In this document: piece after piece, positions 8,496 to 16,981 of the stretch | Layout of the letters: each line of letters starts with the position of its first letter | Numbering within the stretch: the stretch's first letter is position 1 | The notes under the pieces: model-generated | What the model was told of the DNA's origin: nothing | The model's input: only the letters and a program-made list of their open reading frames with translations | The model's database searches: none | Made by a program: the position numbers and the translations under genes | Origin: Pseudofulvibacter geojedonensis | GTDB taxonomy: Bacteria; Bacteroidota; Bacteroidia; Flavobacteriales; Flavobacteriaceae | Direction: 5' to 3' | Assembly (NCBI RefSeq): GCF_042675745.1 | Contig: NZ_JBHTJM010000010.1 | Span: 186,001 to 250,000, forward strand | DNA: 64,000 nucleotides

Positions 8496-10388
8496 TTAAT
8501 AAAGAACTCTAAATTTTATAGTATGTTCTATATCTTTTAAAGCTTGTAAAACTTCGTTATTATATTCTTTATCTACATCTACTATTACATAACCAACAGA
8601 ATCGTCGGTAGCCAAGTATTGTCCAGTTAAATTTAAATCGTATTTAGCAACTACTTTATTTATTTTTGCCATAATACCTGGAACATTTTTATGAATATGT
8701 AAAAATCGGTGTCTATTGTTTTGTCTTGGTAAACGGATATTAGGGAAGTTAACAGCATCTACCGTATTACCTGAATTAATGTAATTCATGATTTTACCAG
8801 GAACAAAATCTGCAATATCTTTTTGCGCCTCTTCTGTACTACCACCAACATGAGGAGTTAGTATTACATTAGGAATTCCTTTTAAATCGGTTACAAATGA
8901 TCCGTTAGCTCTAGGCTCTACAGGAAAAACATCAACAGCAGCTCCAGATAGTTTTTTAGATTCTAGAGCAGTTTTTAAAGCAGGAATATCTACTACAAAA
9001 CCTCTCGAAAGATTCACTAATACTGCACCATCTTTCATATGTTTTATTTCTTCTTCTCCAATAAAGTTTTTGTTGTTTGCATTGTCATCTATGTGCAAAG
9101 AAACTACATCAGAAGTAGATAATAATTCTTCTAAGGTATGACACTTTTTGGCGTTACCTAATGCTAAGCGATCTTCAATATCATAGTAATAAACTTGCAT
9201 ACCCATTGATTCTGCTAATACAGATAATTGCTTACCGATATTACCATAACCAACTATACCTAGTTTTTTGCCACGAACTTCTCTAGATCCTTTTGCTGTT
9301 TTATTCCATTCACCATTGTGTAATTCTGTGCTACGGGCAAAAACCGATCGCATTAACATTATAATTTCACCAATAGCCAATTCAACAACAGATCTAGTAT
9401 TGCTATAAGGAGCGTTAAAAACAACTACTCCTTTATTTTTACAAGCTTCTAGATTAATTTGCTTAGTACCAATACAAAAAGCACCTACGGCCATTAGCTT
9501 TTCTGCCGCATCAATTACTTTTTGGGTTACTTGTGTTTTAGAACGTATTCCTAAAACATGAATATCTTTTATTCTTTCAATTAGTTCTTCTTCAGATAAA
9601 CTTCTTGAAACCGTTTCTACCGTAAATCCGTCATCAGTTAAACGCTCAAAAGCATCAGGATGTACGTTTTCTAGTAATAAAATTTTAATACGGTGCTTTG
9701 GGAATGAGATCTTTCTTGGCAATTTATTTAAGTATAAAAATTCGTCTAAATTAGGTGTAATATGGTCTGCGTTATCTATGGCTTTATCTCTTGAAACATT
9801 TTCGGTGTATGCAAAGAACTTATCTGCAATACCAGCTTTTCTCATCACATAATCACTATATCCATCTCCTATTACTTGTACTTCCCCTGGTAAGTTTAAG
9901 TTCTTAAGACAATCTATTTTTCCATCATGTTGAGATAATACATTTTCTGAATCAAAACCTATAATAGCCTCTTTGTCATCAAACTCAAAAGTATTAGCAT
10001 AAACTCTTTCAGAAGGTATATTATAGTCTTTTACAATTGGATCAATGAATTCTTTAAAACCACAAGAAATAACATAAATATCTTCTGCATGTGTTTCAAA
10101 AAACTCTTTATTGTCTTCAATAGACTTAGATACTTGTCTTTTTAAACGTCTAATAAGTTCATTTAAGTCACTTTTTTTAGCGTTTAAAAGTTTGATTCTA
10201 CTCTCTAAAGATTCAGTAAAAGAAATGTCTCCATCTATACCTTTATTGGTAATATTTTGGATTTCCTCAATGATCTTATGCTTTTCAGGGTTGTTTGCCA
10301 GAGTTATTTCGGCAAGAATGTCTAGAGCTTCTACACGAGTAAGTGTGCTATCGAAGTCAAAAACATACGTTCTGTTGTTTGTTTCCAT
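8496..10388 (-). CDS. Phosphoserine phosphatase-phosphoglycerate dehydrogenase fusion
   Basis: Two enzymes of serine synthesis in one 630-residue chain. Residues 1 to about 220 are a HAD phosphatase of SerB type: nucleophile motif DFDSTLT at 11-17, SCG near 108-110, GDGYSD at 174-179. From about 233 comes D-3-phosphoglycerate dehydrogenase: NAD loop GIVGYGNIG at 377-385, catalytic Arg in NLSRG near 462, Glu near 491, His in PHVGG near 513. A C-terminal ACT-type domain covers about 560-630 and may sense serine. The first and last pathway enzymes are joined, with the SerC step missing here. METNN at 10388 is chosen because a -7 box at 10420-10427 puts the transcript start downstream of the alternative ATG at 10418. 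Confidence 0.92.
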   Translation of the reverse strand: METNNRTYVFDFDSTLTRVEALDILAEITLANNPEKHKIIEEIQNITNKGIDGDISFTESLESRIKLLNAKKSDLNELIRRLKRQVSKSIEDNKEFFETHAEDIYVISCGFKEFIDPIVKDYNIPSERVYANTFEFDDKEAIIGFDSENVLSQHDGKIDCLKNLNLPGEVQVIGDGYSDYVMRKAGIADKFFAYTENVSRDKAIDNADHITPNLDEFLYLNKLPRKISFPKHRIKILLLENVHPDAFERLTDDGFTVETVSRSLSEEELIERIKDIHVLGIRSKTQVTQKVIDAAEKLMAVGAFCIGTKQINLEACKNKGVVVFNAPYSNTRSVVELAIGEIIMLMRSVFARSTELHNGEWNKTAKGSREVRGKKLGIVGYGNIGKQLSVLAESMGMQVYYYDIEDRLALGNAKKCHTLEELLSTSDVVSLHIDDNANNKNFIGEEEIKHMKDGAVLVNLSRGFVVDIPALKTALESKKLSGAAVDVFPVEPRANGSFVTDLKGIPNVILTPHVGGSTEEAQKDIADFVPGKIMNYINSGNTVDAVNFPNIRLPRQNNRHRFLHIHKNVPGIMAKINKVVAKYDLNLTGQYLATDDSVGYVIVDVDKEYNNEVLQALKDIEHTIKFRVLY

Positions 10389-10419
10389 GACGGAATTGTA
10401 GTTGTTGCTGTTAAGCAAG

Positions 10420-10427
10420 CAAATTTA
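10420..10427 (-). promoter_or_regulatory. -7 promoter box of the serB-serA fusion
   Basis: Exact TAnnTTTG (TAAATTTG on the minus strand). The transcript start expected about six bases downstream falls near 10414, leaving a leader of about 26 bases before the ATG at 10388. No TTTG is seen 19-20 bases upstream. Confidence 0.5.
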
Positions 10428-10523
10428 ATAAAACTATATTTAATTTAAGGTTTTAGTATTTAAAAAAGTATACTGCTTTTATAGGAAATAGTTTTTATTT
10501 ACTATTTATAATTTAGCATCTAC

Positions 10524-10531
10524 TATATTTG
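10524..10531 (+). promoter_or_regulatory. -7 promoter box of the YjjG-like gene
   Basis: Exact TAnnTTTG (TATATTTG), 14 bases before the ATG at 10546, so the leader would be only about 9 bases. The -33 region is weak. Confidence 0.5.
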
Positions 10532-10545
10532 TTTAAAATTGTACA

Positions 10546-11229
10546 ATGAAAAAGATCACAGATATTTTTTTTGATTTAGACCACACTTTATGGGATTTTG
10601 ATAAAAATTCAGAAATAAGTTATGGAATTATTTTTAGCAAATTGTCTTTAGATGTGGATATAATTACTTTTTTATCTGCTTACAAACAGATAAATATACA
10701 TCTATGGAAATTGTTTAGAGAAGAAAAAATTGATAAAGAAACCTTAAGGTATAAGCGTTTAAGAGATACATTTAATGTTATTAATTATAATATTACAGAT
10801 GAAGTAATTTATAAAATAGCCGATGAGTATATATACTATCTATCTAAGCAAACTCATTTATTAGAAGGGGCAGAGCAGCTTTTAGAATATTTAAAACCTA
10901 AGTATAAATTACATATTATTACTAATGGATTTCAGGAAGTACAAGTAGGTAAATTGAATAATACAGATTTAATACGTTATTTTGATGTGGTAGTAAATTC
11001 TGAAATGGCAGGTGTTAAAAAACCCAACCCTAAAATATTTGAAATGGCTTTGGAATTGGCAAATGTTAAAAAAGAAAACGCTATTATGATAGGCGATAGC
11101 TATGAAGCAGATATTTTAGGAGCTCTAGATATAGGATTAGATGCTATTTGCTATAATTACCATCAAGAAATTTTACCTACTACAATTAAACAAGTAAATC
11201 ACTTAAATGAATTACAAGAAATATTTTAA
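10546..11229 (+). CDS. HAD-family phosphatase, YjjG-like nucleotidase
   Basis: A 227-residue HAD hydrolase with all four motifs: FFDLDHTLWDF near the start (nucleophile Asp), ITNGF for motif II, Lys in VKKPNPKIF for motif III and MIGDSYEADI for motif IV. DHTLWDF is typical of the YjjG group, 5'-nucleotidases that clear non-canonical pyrimidine nucleotides. The substrate is inferred from family resemblance only. The next gene begins 9 bases downstream and is probably co-transcribed. Confidence 0.85.
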   Translation: MKKITDIFFDLDHTLWDFDKNSEISYGIIFSKLSLDVDIITFLSAYKQINIHLWKLFREEKIDKETLRYKRLRDTFNVINYNITDEVIYKIADEYIYYLSKQTHLLEGAEQLLEYLKPKYKLHIITNGFQEVQVGKLNNTDLIRYFDVVVNSEMAGVKKPNPKIFEMALELANVKKENAIMIGDSYEADILGALDIGLDAICYNYHQEILPTTIKQVNHLNELQEIF

Positions 11230-11238
11230 ATAAAAAAA

Positions 11239-12026
11239 ATGAAAAGATTTTTATTCGTTATATCAGCATTATTTATTACTTCATTAGTAAGTGCACAAAA
11301 AGTATTGAATAATTATAAATATGTGGTTGTTCCTATTCAATATGAATTTCAGAAAACAGAAGATCAATATCAATTAAATAGTTTGTTAAAGCATAAGTTC
11401 AAGCAATTGGGGTTAGAGGCTTATTTAGAAACAGAAGATTTGCCAAAAGAAGTGAAAACTAATACCTGTTCTTACTTAAAACCGATAATCAATGCTAAGA
11501 GCAACATGTTTGCAACTAAAGCAACTATAGATTTGGTTGATTGTGAAGGTAAAGTTGTTTACACAACGAAAGAAGGAAAAAGCATATCTAAAAACGTCAG
11601 AGCTTCTTATTTAGAGGCAATTAGAATGTCTTTAAAATCTTTTGATGGTTACCACTATAGATATGAGCCTAAAGAAGAAGTTGTAGTAGTTGAAAAAGAA
11701 ATTAAGGTTAATAAGGATAATTTAAAAAAGGAATCTGTAAAAAAGAACGTATTTATTTAAATCATGGTACAGATTACATGTTTAAAGGAGAGAAATATGC
11801 TTTTCAGACTGTATTAGACGGGCCTTTTTATAAAAACATAGTAAAGAAAGACTGCGATATAAGTATTGGAACGCTTTCTAAATCTTCAAAGAAAGGAATT
11901 TATCATGTAATATTACATAAAGAAAAGGGAATAGGTTACTATGATGAAAACGGTAGTTTTTTAGTTGAAATAATTGATTACTCTGGAGAAGTTAAATTAC
12001 ATAAATTTCAAGAACTATCCAATTAA
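11239..12026 (+). pseudogene. Secreted protein gene split by a -1 frameshift (possibly programmed)
   Basis: Two consecutive ORFs form one gene. The first (11239-11760, 173 codons) starts with a signal peptide ending VSAQ. The second frame, open from 11721, continues it through KKERIYLNHGTDYMFKGE to the stop at 12024-12026. A -1 shift, or one extra A, at either A AAA AAG heptamer (11724-11730 or 11739-11745, both in frame) joins them into a 262-residue exported protein. A weak stem-loop lies at 11756-11786. As it stands, normal translation stops at 11758-11760. The second ORF also has an ATG at 11778, but 82 residues with no signal peptide make little sense alone. I recall uninterrupted flavobacterial homologues of unknown function, unverified. 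It could be a deletion, a sequencing error or real frameshifting. Confidence 0.75.
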
Positions 12027-12040
12027 TAGTTAAGCTATTT

Positions 12041-13318
12041 TTAGTATCTATATTTGTTTTTCCAACGTAATTTTAAAAAGTCACGTTGAGCATTTTCTCG
12101 AGCATTATTTGATGGTTCGAATAGGGTAGTGCCGCTTAGCTCGTTGGGTAAGAATTCCTCAGCAACAAAGTTGTTTTCATAGTTATGTGCGTATTGGTAA
12201 TTATCTCCATACCCTAGATCTTTCATTAACTTAGTAGGTGCATTTCTTAAGTGTAACGGAACAGATAAGTCTCCAGTTTGTTTAACTAGTTGTTGTGCTT
12301 TTCCAATTGCCATATAAGAAGCATTACTTTTAGCAGATGTGGCCAGATAAATTACGCATTGGCTTAAAATAATTCTAGCTTCAGGGAAACCAATGGTAGT
12401 AACAGCTTGAAAACAGTTGTTTGCCATTATGAGCGCTGTTGGGTTAGCATTACCGATATCTTCACTAGCTAAAATAATTAATCGTCTAGCAATAAACTTA
12501 ACATCTTCGCCTCCTTCTATCATTCTTGCTAACCAATATACAGCTCCATTCGGATCACTTCCTCTAATAGATTTGATAAAGGCAGAAATGATATCATAAT
12601 GTTGTTCACCTGTTTTATCGTACAGTACTGTATTTTTTTGTACTGTGTTTAAAACTAATTTATTTGTTATAATTACTTCATCTGTATTAGAGTTGTTTAC
12701 TAATAGTTCAAAAGTATTAAGTAGTTTTCTACCATCACCGCCAGAAATTCTAAGTAACGCTTCAGTTTCTTTTAGAATAATTTTCTTTTTTGAAATGATA
12801 TCATCTTGTTGGATGGCTTTTTCTAATAAAGTAATTAAGTCTTCTTTACTAAAGTGGTTGAGTATGTATACCTGACATCTTGACAATAGAGCAGGAATAA
12901 CTTCAAAACTAGGATTTTCTGTTGTAGCCCCTATTAAAGTAATAATTCCTTTTTCTACAGCTCCTAAAAGAGAATCTTGTTGCGATTTACTAAATCGATG
13001 AATTTCATCAATAAACAAGATAGGGTTTTTAGTAGTAAATAAGCCTGTATTTTTTTTAGCAGATTCTATAACTTCTCTAATATCTTTAACTCCAGAATTG
13101 ATTGCACTTAAAGTATAAAATGGCCGTTCAGATGTTTTGGCAATGATATTTGCTAATGTAGTTTTACCTGTTCCTGGTGGTCCCCAAAAAATTAAAGAAG
13201 GAATAACACCTTGTTTTATTTGATTACTTAAAGAGCCTTTATCTCCAACTAAATGTTCTTGACTAATATAATCTTCTAAACTATTTGGACGTAATCTTTC
13301 TGCTAATGGTTTGTTCAT
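12041..13318 (-). CDS. rarA: Replication-associated recombination ATPase RarA/MgsA
   Basis: AAA+ ATPase of the clamp-loader type that acts at stalled replication forks. Walker A GPPGTGKTT and Walker B ILFIDEIHRF are intact, with the sensor region GATTENPSF after them and the MgsA C-terminal tetramerisation domain (GGEDVKFIARRLIILASEDIG) in the second half. MNKPLAERLRP at 13318 is preferred over an ATG five codons upstream because family members begin PLAERLRP. It converges on the frameshifted gene with only 14 bases between, and no terminator is visible there. Confidence 0.93.
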   Translation of the reverse strand: MNKPLAERLRPNSLEDYISQEHLVGDKGSLSNQIKQGVIPSLIFWGPPGTGKTTLANIIAKTSERPFYTLSAINSGVKDIREVIESAKKNTGLFTTKNPILFIDEIHRFSKSQQDSLLGAVEKGIITLIGATTENPSFEVIPALLSRCQVYILNHFSKEDLITLLEKAIQQDDIISKKKIILKETEALLRISGGDGRKLLNTFELLVNNSNTDEVIITNKLVLNTVQKNTVLYDKTGEQHYDIISAFIKSIRGSDPNGAVYWLARMIEGGEDVKFIARRLIILASEDIGNANPTALIMANNCFQAVTTIGFPEARIILSQCVIYLATSAKSNASYMAIGKAQQLVKQTGDLSVPLHLRNAPTKLMKDLGYGDNYQYAHNYENNFVAEEFLPNELSGTTLFEPSNNARENAQRDFLKLRWKNKYRY

Positions 13319-13400
13319 AAGGTAAAAATACAAATATGAGTAGTTTTGACAATTTAACAGTTTCTCTTTTTTGGCTAGTAAATTGTAACTTAGTTATTAT

Positions 13401-14090
13401 ATGAAACGATTTTATGATATAATAAATATTATTTTTTATCCAGTTCTGTTCATTTTACTTATGTGGACGGTATTTTTAGTTGAGATTAATTTTGGAAATG
13501 ATTTTACAAAATTTGGAGTTTATCCTAGAAAACTATCTGGATTAATAGGTGTTGTTGCTTCCCCTTTTATACATTCAGATTTAAAGCATATAACGAATAA
13601 TTCTATTACATTCTTTGTGTTAATGTTAGCAATAAGAGTTTTTTATAAAAAAAACTTCTTAAGAGTTTTTTGGATAGGATTATTGCTATCTGGTTCTTTA
13701 ACCTGGTTAATAGGAAGAAATTCTTATCATATAGGGATGAGTGGGGTAATTTATATGTTGGCAAGCTTTATAATGGCAAAAGGGTTCTTTTCTAAAAATT
13801 ATCATCTCATAGCATTGACTTTGTGCTTGGTTTTTCTATATGGAGGAATGATTTGGTATGTTTTACCAATTGTAGATGGTGTCTCCTGGGAAGGTCATTT
13901 AGCAGGAATGGTAGCAGGAATTTTATTGAGTTTCTTTTTTAAAAATGAGATATTAGTACAAGCTATAAAAAGACCAGCCTTAACCCCTAATCAAGAATTG
14001 TTTCTAGAACATTTTGACGAAAATGGCAAGTTTGTAGCTAACCTTCCTTTTTTAGATGAAGATGGTAATTTGATATTAGATGAAGAATAA
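13401..14090 (+). CDS. Rhomboid-family intramembrane serine protease
   Basis: A 229-residue membrane protein with about six hydrophobic segments. The catalytic dyad is visible: Ser114 in GMSGVIY (GxSG) and His166 in WEGHLAGM. The HxxxN oxyanion element is HITNN near 63-67. Rhomboids cleave substrates within the membrane; the substrate here is unknown. The C-terminal 45 residues are soluble and acidic. It is divergent from rarA and ends 10 bases before the converging rlmB. Confidence 0.88.
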   Translation: MKRFYDIINIIFYPVLFILLMWTVFLVEINFGNDFTKFGVYPRKLSGLIGVVASPFIHSDLKHITNNSITFFVLMLAIRVFYKKNFLRVFWIGLLLSGSLTWLIGRNSYHIGMSGVIYMLASFIMAKGFFSKNYHLIALTLCLVFLYGGMIWYVLPIVDGVSWEGHLAGMVAGILLSFFFKNEILVQAIKRPALTPNQELFLEHFDENGKFVANLPFLDEDGNLILDEE

Positions 14091-14100
14091 TAATTTACTT

Positions 14101-14832
14101 TTATAAAGTCTTTTGTCTAACGGTTTCATATAAAAATGCTCCACAAGCTACAGAAACATTAAGTGAGGCTATTTCTCCATACATAGGCAATTTTGCTTTG
14201 TAATCGCAAATTTTAAGTGTAGATGGGTTTATTCCTCGTTCTTCAGACCCCATAATAATAGCAGTAGGTTTGTTTAAGTCGATATTATAAATCATTTCAT
14301 CTGTTTTTTCAGTTGCGGCAACCACTTGAAATCCAGAGCCTTGCAAATGATATATAGCATCTTTTAAGTGGTTTACTTTACAAACAGGTATATTAAACAA
14401 TGCTCCAGCCGAAGTTTTTATGGCATCTGCATTTATTGGAGCGCTACCTTTATCTAAAATAATTATTCCTTTTACATCTGTACAAACAGCAGTACGAGCA
14501 ATAGCTCCAAAATTTCTTACATCAGTTATTTGATCTAATAATAGTAGAGTAGGGTTTGTTTCTAAATTTAAAGACTCACACAATTCTTCAATAGCTATAG
14601 TTTTTACTAAGGCTACTTTGGCATAAACTCCTTGGTGGTTTTTATCTTGATACTTATTAAATTTTTGAGAAGGAACATATTGAAAAGAAATTTTTTCTTT
14701 TTTTATCAATTCAAACAACTCTTTAGATAAATCATTTTGAGCTTCTTTTAGTAAGAAAACTTTTTCTATATCTGTACCGGCTTTAATGGCTTCAATAACT
14801 GCTCTAGATCCGAATATTATACTTTGTTGCAT
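14101..14832 (-). CDS. rlmB: 23S rRNA (guanosine-2'-O)-methyltransferase, TrmH/SpoU family
   Basis: SPOUT methyltransferase of 243 residues. An N-terminal substrate-binding domain comes first, then the three knot motifs: DQITDVRNFGAIARTA, IIMGSEERGIN and LPMYGEIASLNVSVA. The closest named family is RlmB, which methylates G2251 of 23S rRNA; the exact target is inferred. A TACATTTG -7 box on the minus strand at 14850-14857, 18 bases before the ATG, supports the start. Confidence 0.88.
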   Translation of the reverse strand: MQQSIIFGSRAVIEAIKAGTDIEKVFLLKEAQNDLSKELFELIKKEKISFQYVPSQKFNKYQDKNHQGVYAKVALVKTIAIEELCESLNLETNPTLLLLDQITDVRNFGAIARTAVCTDVKGIIILDKGSAPINADAIKTSAGALFNIPVCKVNHLKDAIYHLQGSGFQVVAATEKTDEMIYNIDLNKPTAIIMGSEERGINPSTLKICDYKAKLPMYGEIASLNVSVACGAFLYETVRQKTL

Positions 14833-14849
14833 GATTTAAATTTAGACTG

Positions 14850-14857
14850 CAAATGTA
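14850..14857 (-). promoter_or_regulatory. -7 promoter box of rlmB
   Basis: Exact TAnnTTTG (TACATTTG on the minus strand), with about 11 bases of leader expected. No clear -33 box. Confidence 0.45.
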
Positions 14858-14874
14858 GGTTGAATTTATGGTAT

Positions 14875-14907
14875 AAAAAAACCACCTCGAATATGAGGTG
14901 GTTTTTT
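14875..14907 (-). terminator. Terminator of the first Sus operon (susC1-susD1-lipoprotein)
   Basis: Stem ACCACCTC/GAGGTGGT (14881-14888/14895-14902) flanked by A6 and T6 runs, 23 bases past the stop of the lipoprotein gene on the minus strand, followed there by a T-run. Confidence 0.9.
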
Positions 14908-14929
14908 GAGTGTTATATAAACTACTTTA

Positions 14930-15439
14930 TTAGTCGTTAATAGTTATAGTAACAGTATCATTAATTACTACAGCACCAATTCCAACAGGGAATAAAGCTA
15001 ATTCAATAGTTTCTGGACCTTCTGTAACTCCGTCGTTAGTAATAGAAATAAAATTACTAAGAGTGTTTTGTAAGTTCACAGAAGCATCATAACCATAGTA
15101 ATATCCTCCTTGCTGTAAGAAATAACTAACTTGAGGAACTGTAGGTATAGTGAAATCAAAATCTTCACCTTGAACAGCTGTACCACCAATAACTCTAATA
15201 CCTATTTGACCAGATACAAATGTACCAAGTTCTAAAGCATCAAATTTTTCCTCAACTAATCCTTCTTGAACTACAGTAATACTTGGGCTCCCACCTTCAC
15301 TTACTGTAACATTGTCTTCTTGAATTGTAGCATTAGTTGAATTGTCTCTAGGTATGTTAGGAATACTTTCATCTTGATCACAAGAAACAACTAAGAAAGC
15401 TACAGTTAAGACTGCTAAAAATTTTCTTAAATTTTTCAT
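14930..15439 (-). CDS. Calx-beta-like surface lipoprotein downstream of susD1
   Basis: A 169-residue lipoprotein with a signal peptide, lipobox LVVSC at about 16-20 and the acidic tail DQDES after the Cys, which matches the Bacteroidota surface-export signal. The rest resembles one Calx-beta-like domain: EDNVTVSEGG at its start, GTAVQGEDFDF in the middle, NDGVTEGPETIEL near the end and a final beta strand. It is the third gene of susC1-susD1-lipoprotein, so it probably serves as an accessory surface protein for the same uptake system. Ligand unknown. Confidence 0.75.
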   Translation of the reverse strand: MKNLRKFLAVLTVAFLVVSCDQDESIPNIPRDNSTNATIQEDNVTVSEGGSPSITVVQEGLVEEKFDALELGTFVSGQIGIRVIGGTAVQGEDFDFTIPTVPQVSYFLQQGGYYYGYDASVNLQNTLSNFISITNDGVTEGPETIELALFPVGIGAVVINDTVTITIND

Positions 15440-15462
15440 ATTTGTTTTATTTTTTGATATTA

Positions 15463-15490
15463 ACTAAGCTAATTTTTCAATTAGCTTAGT
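15463..15490 (-). promoter_or_regulatory. 12-bp hairpin between susD1 and the lipoprotein gene
   Basis: Perfect arms ACTAAGCTAATT/AATTAGCTTAGT (15463-15474/15479-15490) with a GAAA tetraloop in the minus-strand RNA. No U-run follows, so it looks like an mRNA-stabilising or processing element, not a full terminator. Confidence 0.6.
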
Positions 15491-15504
15491 CGTATTTTCT
15501 TTTA

Positions 15505-16965
15505 TTAGTTTACGTCCCAAAATACTTTTGAAGTGAAAGCGTCAGCTCTTTCTTGGTTTACAACATTTGCTGAATTACCAGAATACTCAGAAGCTGGGTA
15601 TAATAATCTAACAGGGATATTAGGATCTGTTGAACCTGCTGGCAATGGTAAGTTTGCAGGGAATCCAGTTCTGTTGTATTCAATCCATAATTCTGCTCCA
15701 GAAACACTTGTTAAAGCAATCCACTTTTGTGTTAAAATAGCTTCTAAATTGTTACCTGCTCCATAAGCTAATCTTTGATCTGTAGAGTTAGCAGCTAAAT
15801 AAGCAGTAGAACTACCAGCACCTAAATGACTGAATGAAGCAGCTACACCTTGGTTAAATAAAGCTTGTGCAGAACCTCCAGTTAAGAAACCTCTTTCTAT
15901 AGCTTCAGCTTGTAATAAATAACTTTCTGCAGCTAACATTATAGGTAAAGGCTGATCTGGACCTGTTAAGATACCGTCTCCAATATTAGCAGCACCACCA
16001 CCACCGTTTTGTTGAGTACCTTGGAAAATTCCAGATCCTGGTTTCCATAAACGGTTTAATCTAGGATCATTAGAGTTATCTAATAAGTTAAAAGCAAATT
16101 GAGATGGTCCAGTCTGAAGATTGTTAAAAGTAGCAACACCTGCAACATTTGCACCGTAAGACTCCCAGAAAGGATTTTGAGCGTTATCTTGGTTAGAATA
16201 CCCAGGGTTTACCATTACATTTTGAGATATAAAAGTAACTCCATTTAACTCAGCAAATTTAGACTGAACATAAGTGTTTAAGTTAGCATCTTGACCTGCT
16301 TTTATAGTTAAACGGTTTAATAATCTAAGTTTAACAGTGTTTGCAAATTGCTTCCATAAAGTCATATTACCTTGAAAAGTAATATCAGTAGCGTTCATTG
16401 AAAGAGCGTTAGAATTATTATCTATTAAAGCAATTGCTTCATCAGTTAGAGTAATAAGACCTTTGTAAATATCTTCTCCATTATCATACACAGGGAATAA
16501 TATTGCTGGGTTATGAGCTTCTGAAAAAGGTGCGTTACCATATAAATCTACAATATATTGTAAGTAAAAAGCCTTCAATATTTTAGCAGCAGCTTTATGG
16601 TTACTCCAATCTTGACCATCGTTATAATTTTCGATAGTTGTAAGATTTGAAGTATATCTATATAAGTCATCCCATACATCGTTGTAAAATGTACTGGTAA
16701 ATAAATAAGTAGATTCTGCAGGATAAGCAGATTGAACTGCTTGATAATCTCCAGACCAAGCTACAGCCATAAAGTTACCAACACGATTCAATCTGTTGGT
16801 AAAAGTTGCAGCAGTTGTTTCTTGAGCACCAACCATCAACTCATTCGGATTAAGTTGATCTAATGGTTGATTATCTAGCGCATCGTTAACGTCTAAATAG
16901 CTATCACAAGATATTACACTTATAAAAAGTAATAATAACGTGCTTATTTTAATTGTTTTCTTCAT
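15505..16965 (-). CDS. SusD/RagB-like nutrient-binding lipoprotein (susD1)
   Basis: A 486-residue outer-membrane lipoprotein that caps its SusC partner and captures substrate. The signal peptide ends at lipobox VISC, followed by DSYLDVND, the usual start of the SusD fold. Features such as LMVGAQET, WDDLYRYTSNL and a C-terminal LAAESYLLQAEAIERG helix suggest the SusD-like_2 branch. It lies 16 bases after susC1. No glycan enzyme or regulator lies nearby, so the substrate cannot be guessed and may be peptide or sugar. Confidence 0.88.
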   Translation of the reverse strand: MKKTIKISTLLLLFISVISCDSYLDVNDALDNQPLDQLNPNELMVGAQETTAATFTNRLNRVGNFMAVAWSGDYQAVQSAYPAESTYLFTSTFYNDVWDDLYRYTSNLTTIENYNDGQDWSNHKAAAKILKAFYLQYIVDLYGNAPFSEAHNPAILFPVYDNGEDIYKGLITLTDEAIALIDNNSNALSMNATDITFQGNMTLWKQFANTVKLRLLNRLTIKAGQDANLNTYVQSKFAELNGVTFISQNVMVNPGYSNQDNAQNPFWESYGANVAGVATFNNLQTGPSQFAFNLLDNSNDPRLNRLWKPGSGIFQGTQQNGGGGAANIGDGILTGPDQPLPIMLAAESYLLQAEAIERGFLTGGSAQALFNQGVAASFSHLGAGSSTAYLAANSTDQRLAYGAGNNLEAILTQKWIALTSVSGAELWIEYNRTGFPANLPLPAGSTDPNIPVRLLYPASEYSGNSANVVNQERADAFTSKVFWDVN

Positions 16966-16981
16966 TTTATATTTTTTTTAT

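Noticed and set aside
10388..10418. Upstream ATG (MLNSNN) for the serB-serA fusion
   Set aside because: The -7 box at 10420-10427 would put the transcript start at or past this ATG, and the HAD fold starts right after METNN.
11778..12026. Independent 82-residue gene
   Set aside because: The frame is open upstream to 11721 and encodes residues that continue the first ORF in sense, so it is the second part of one split gene.
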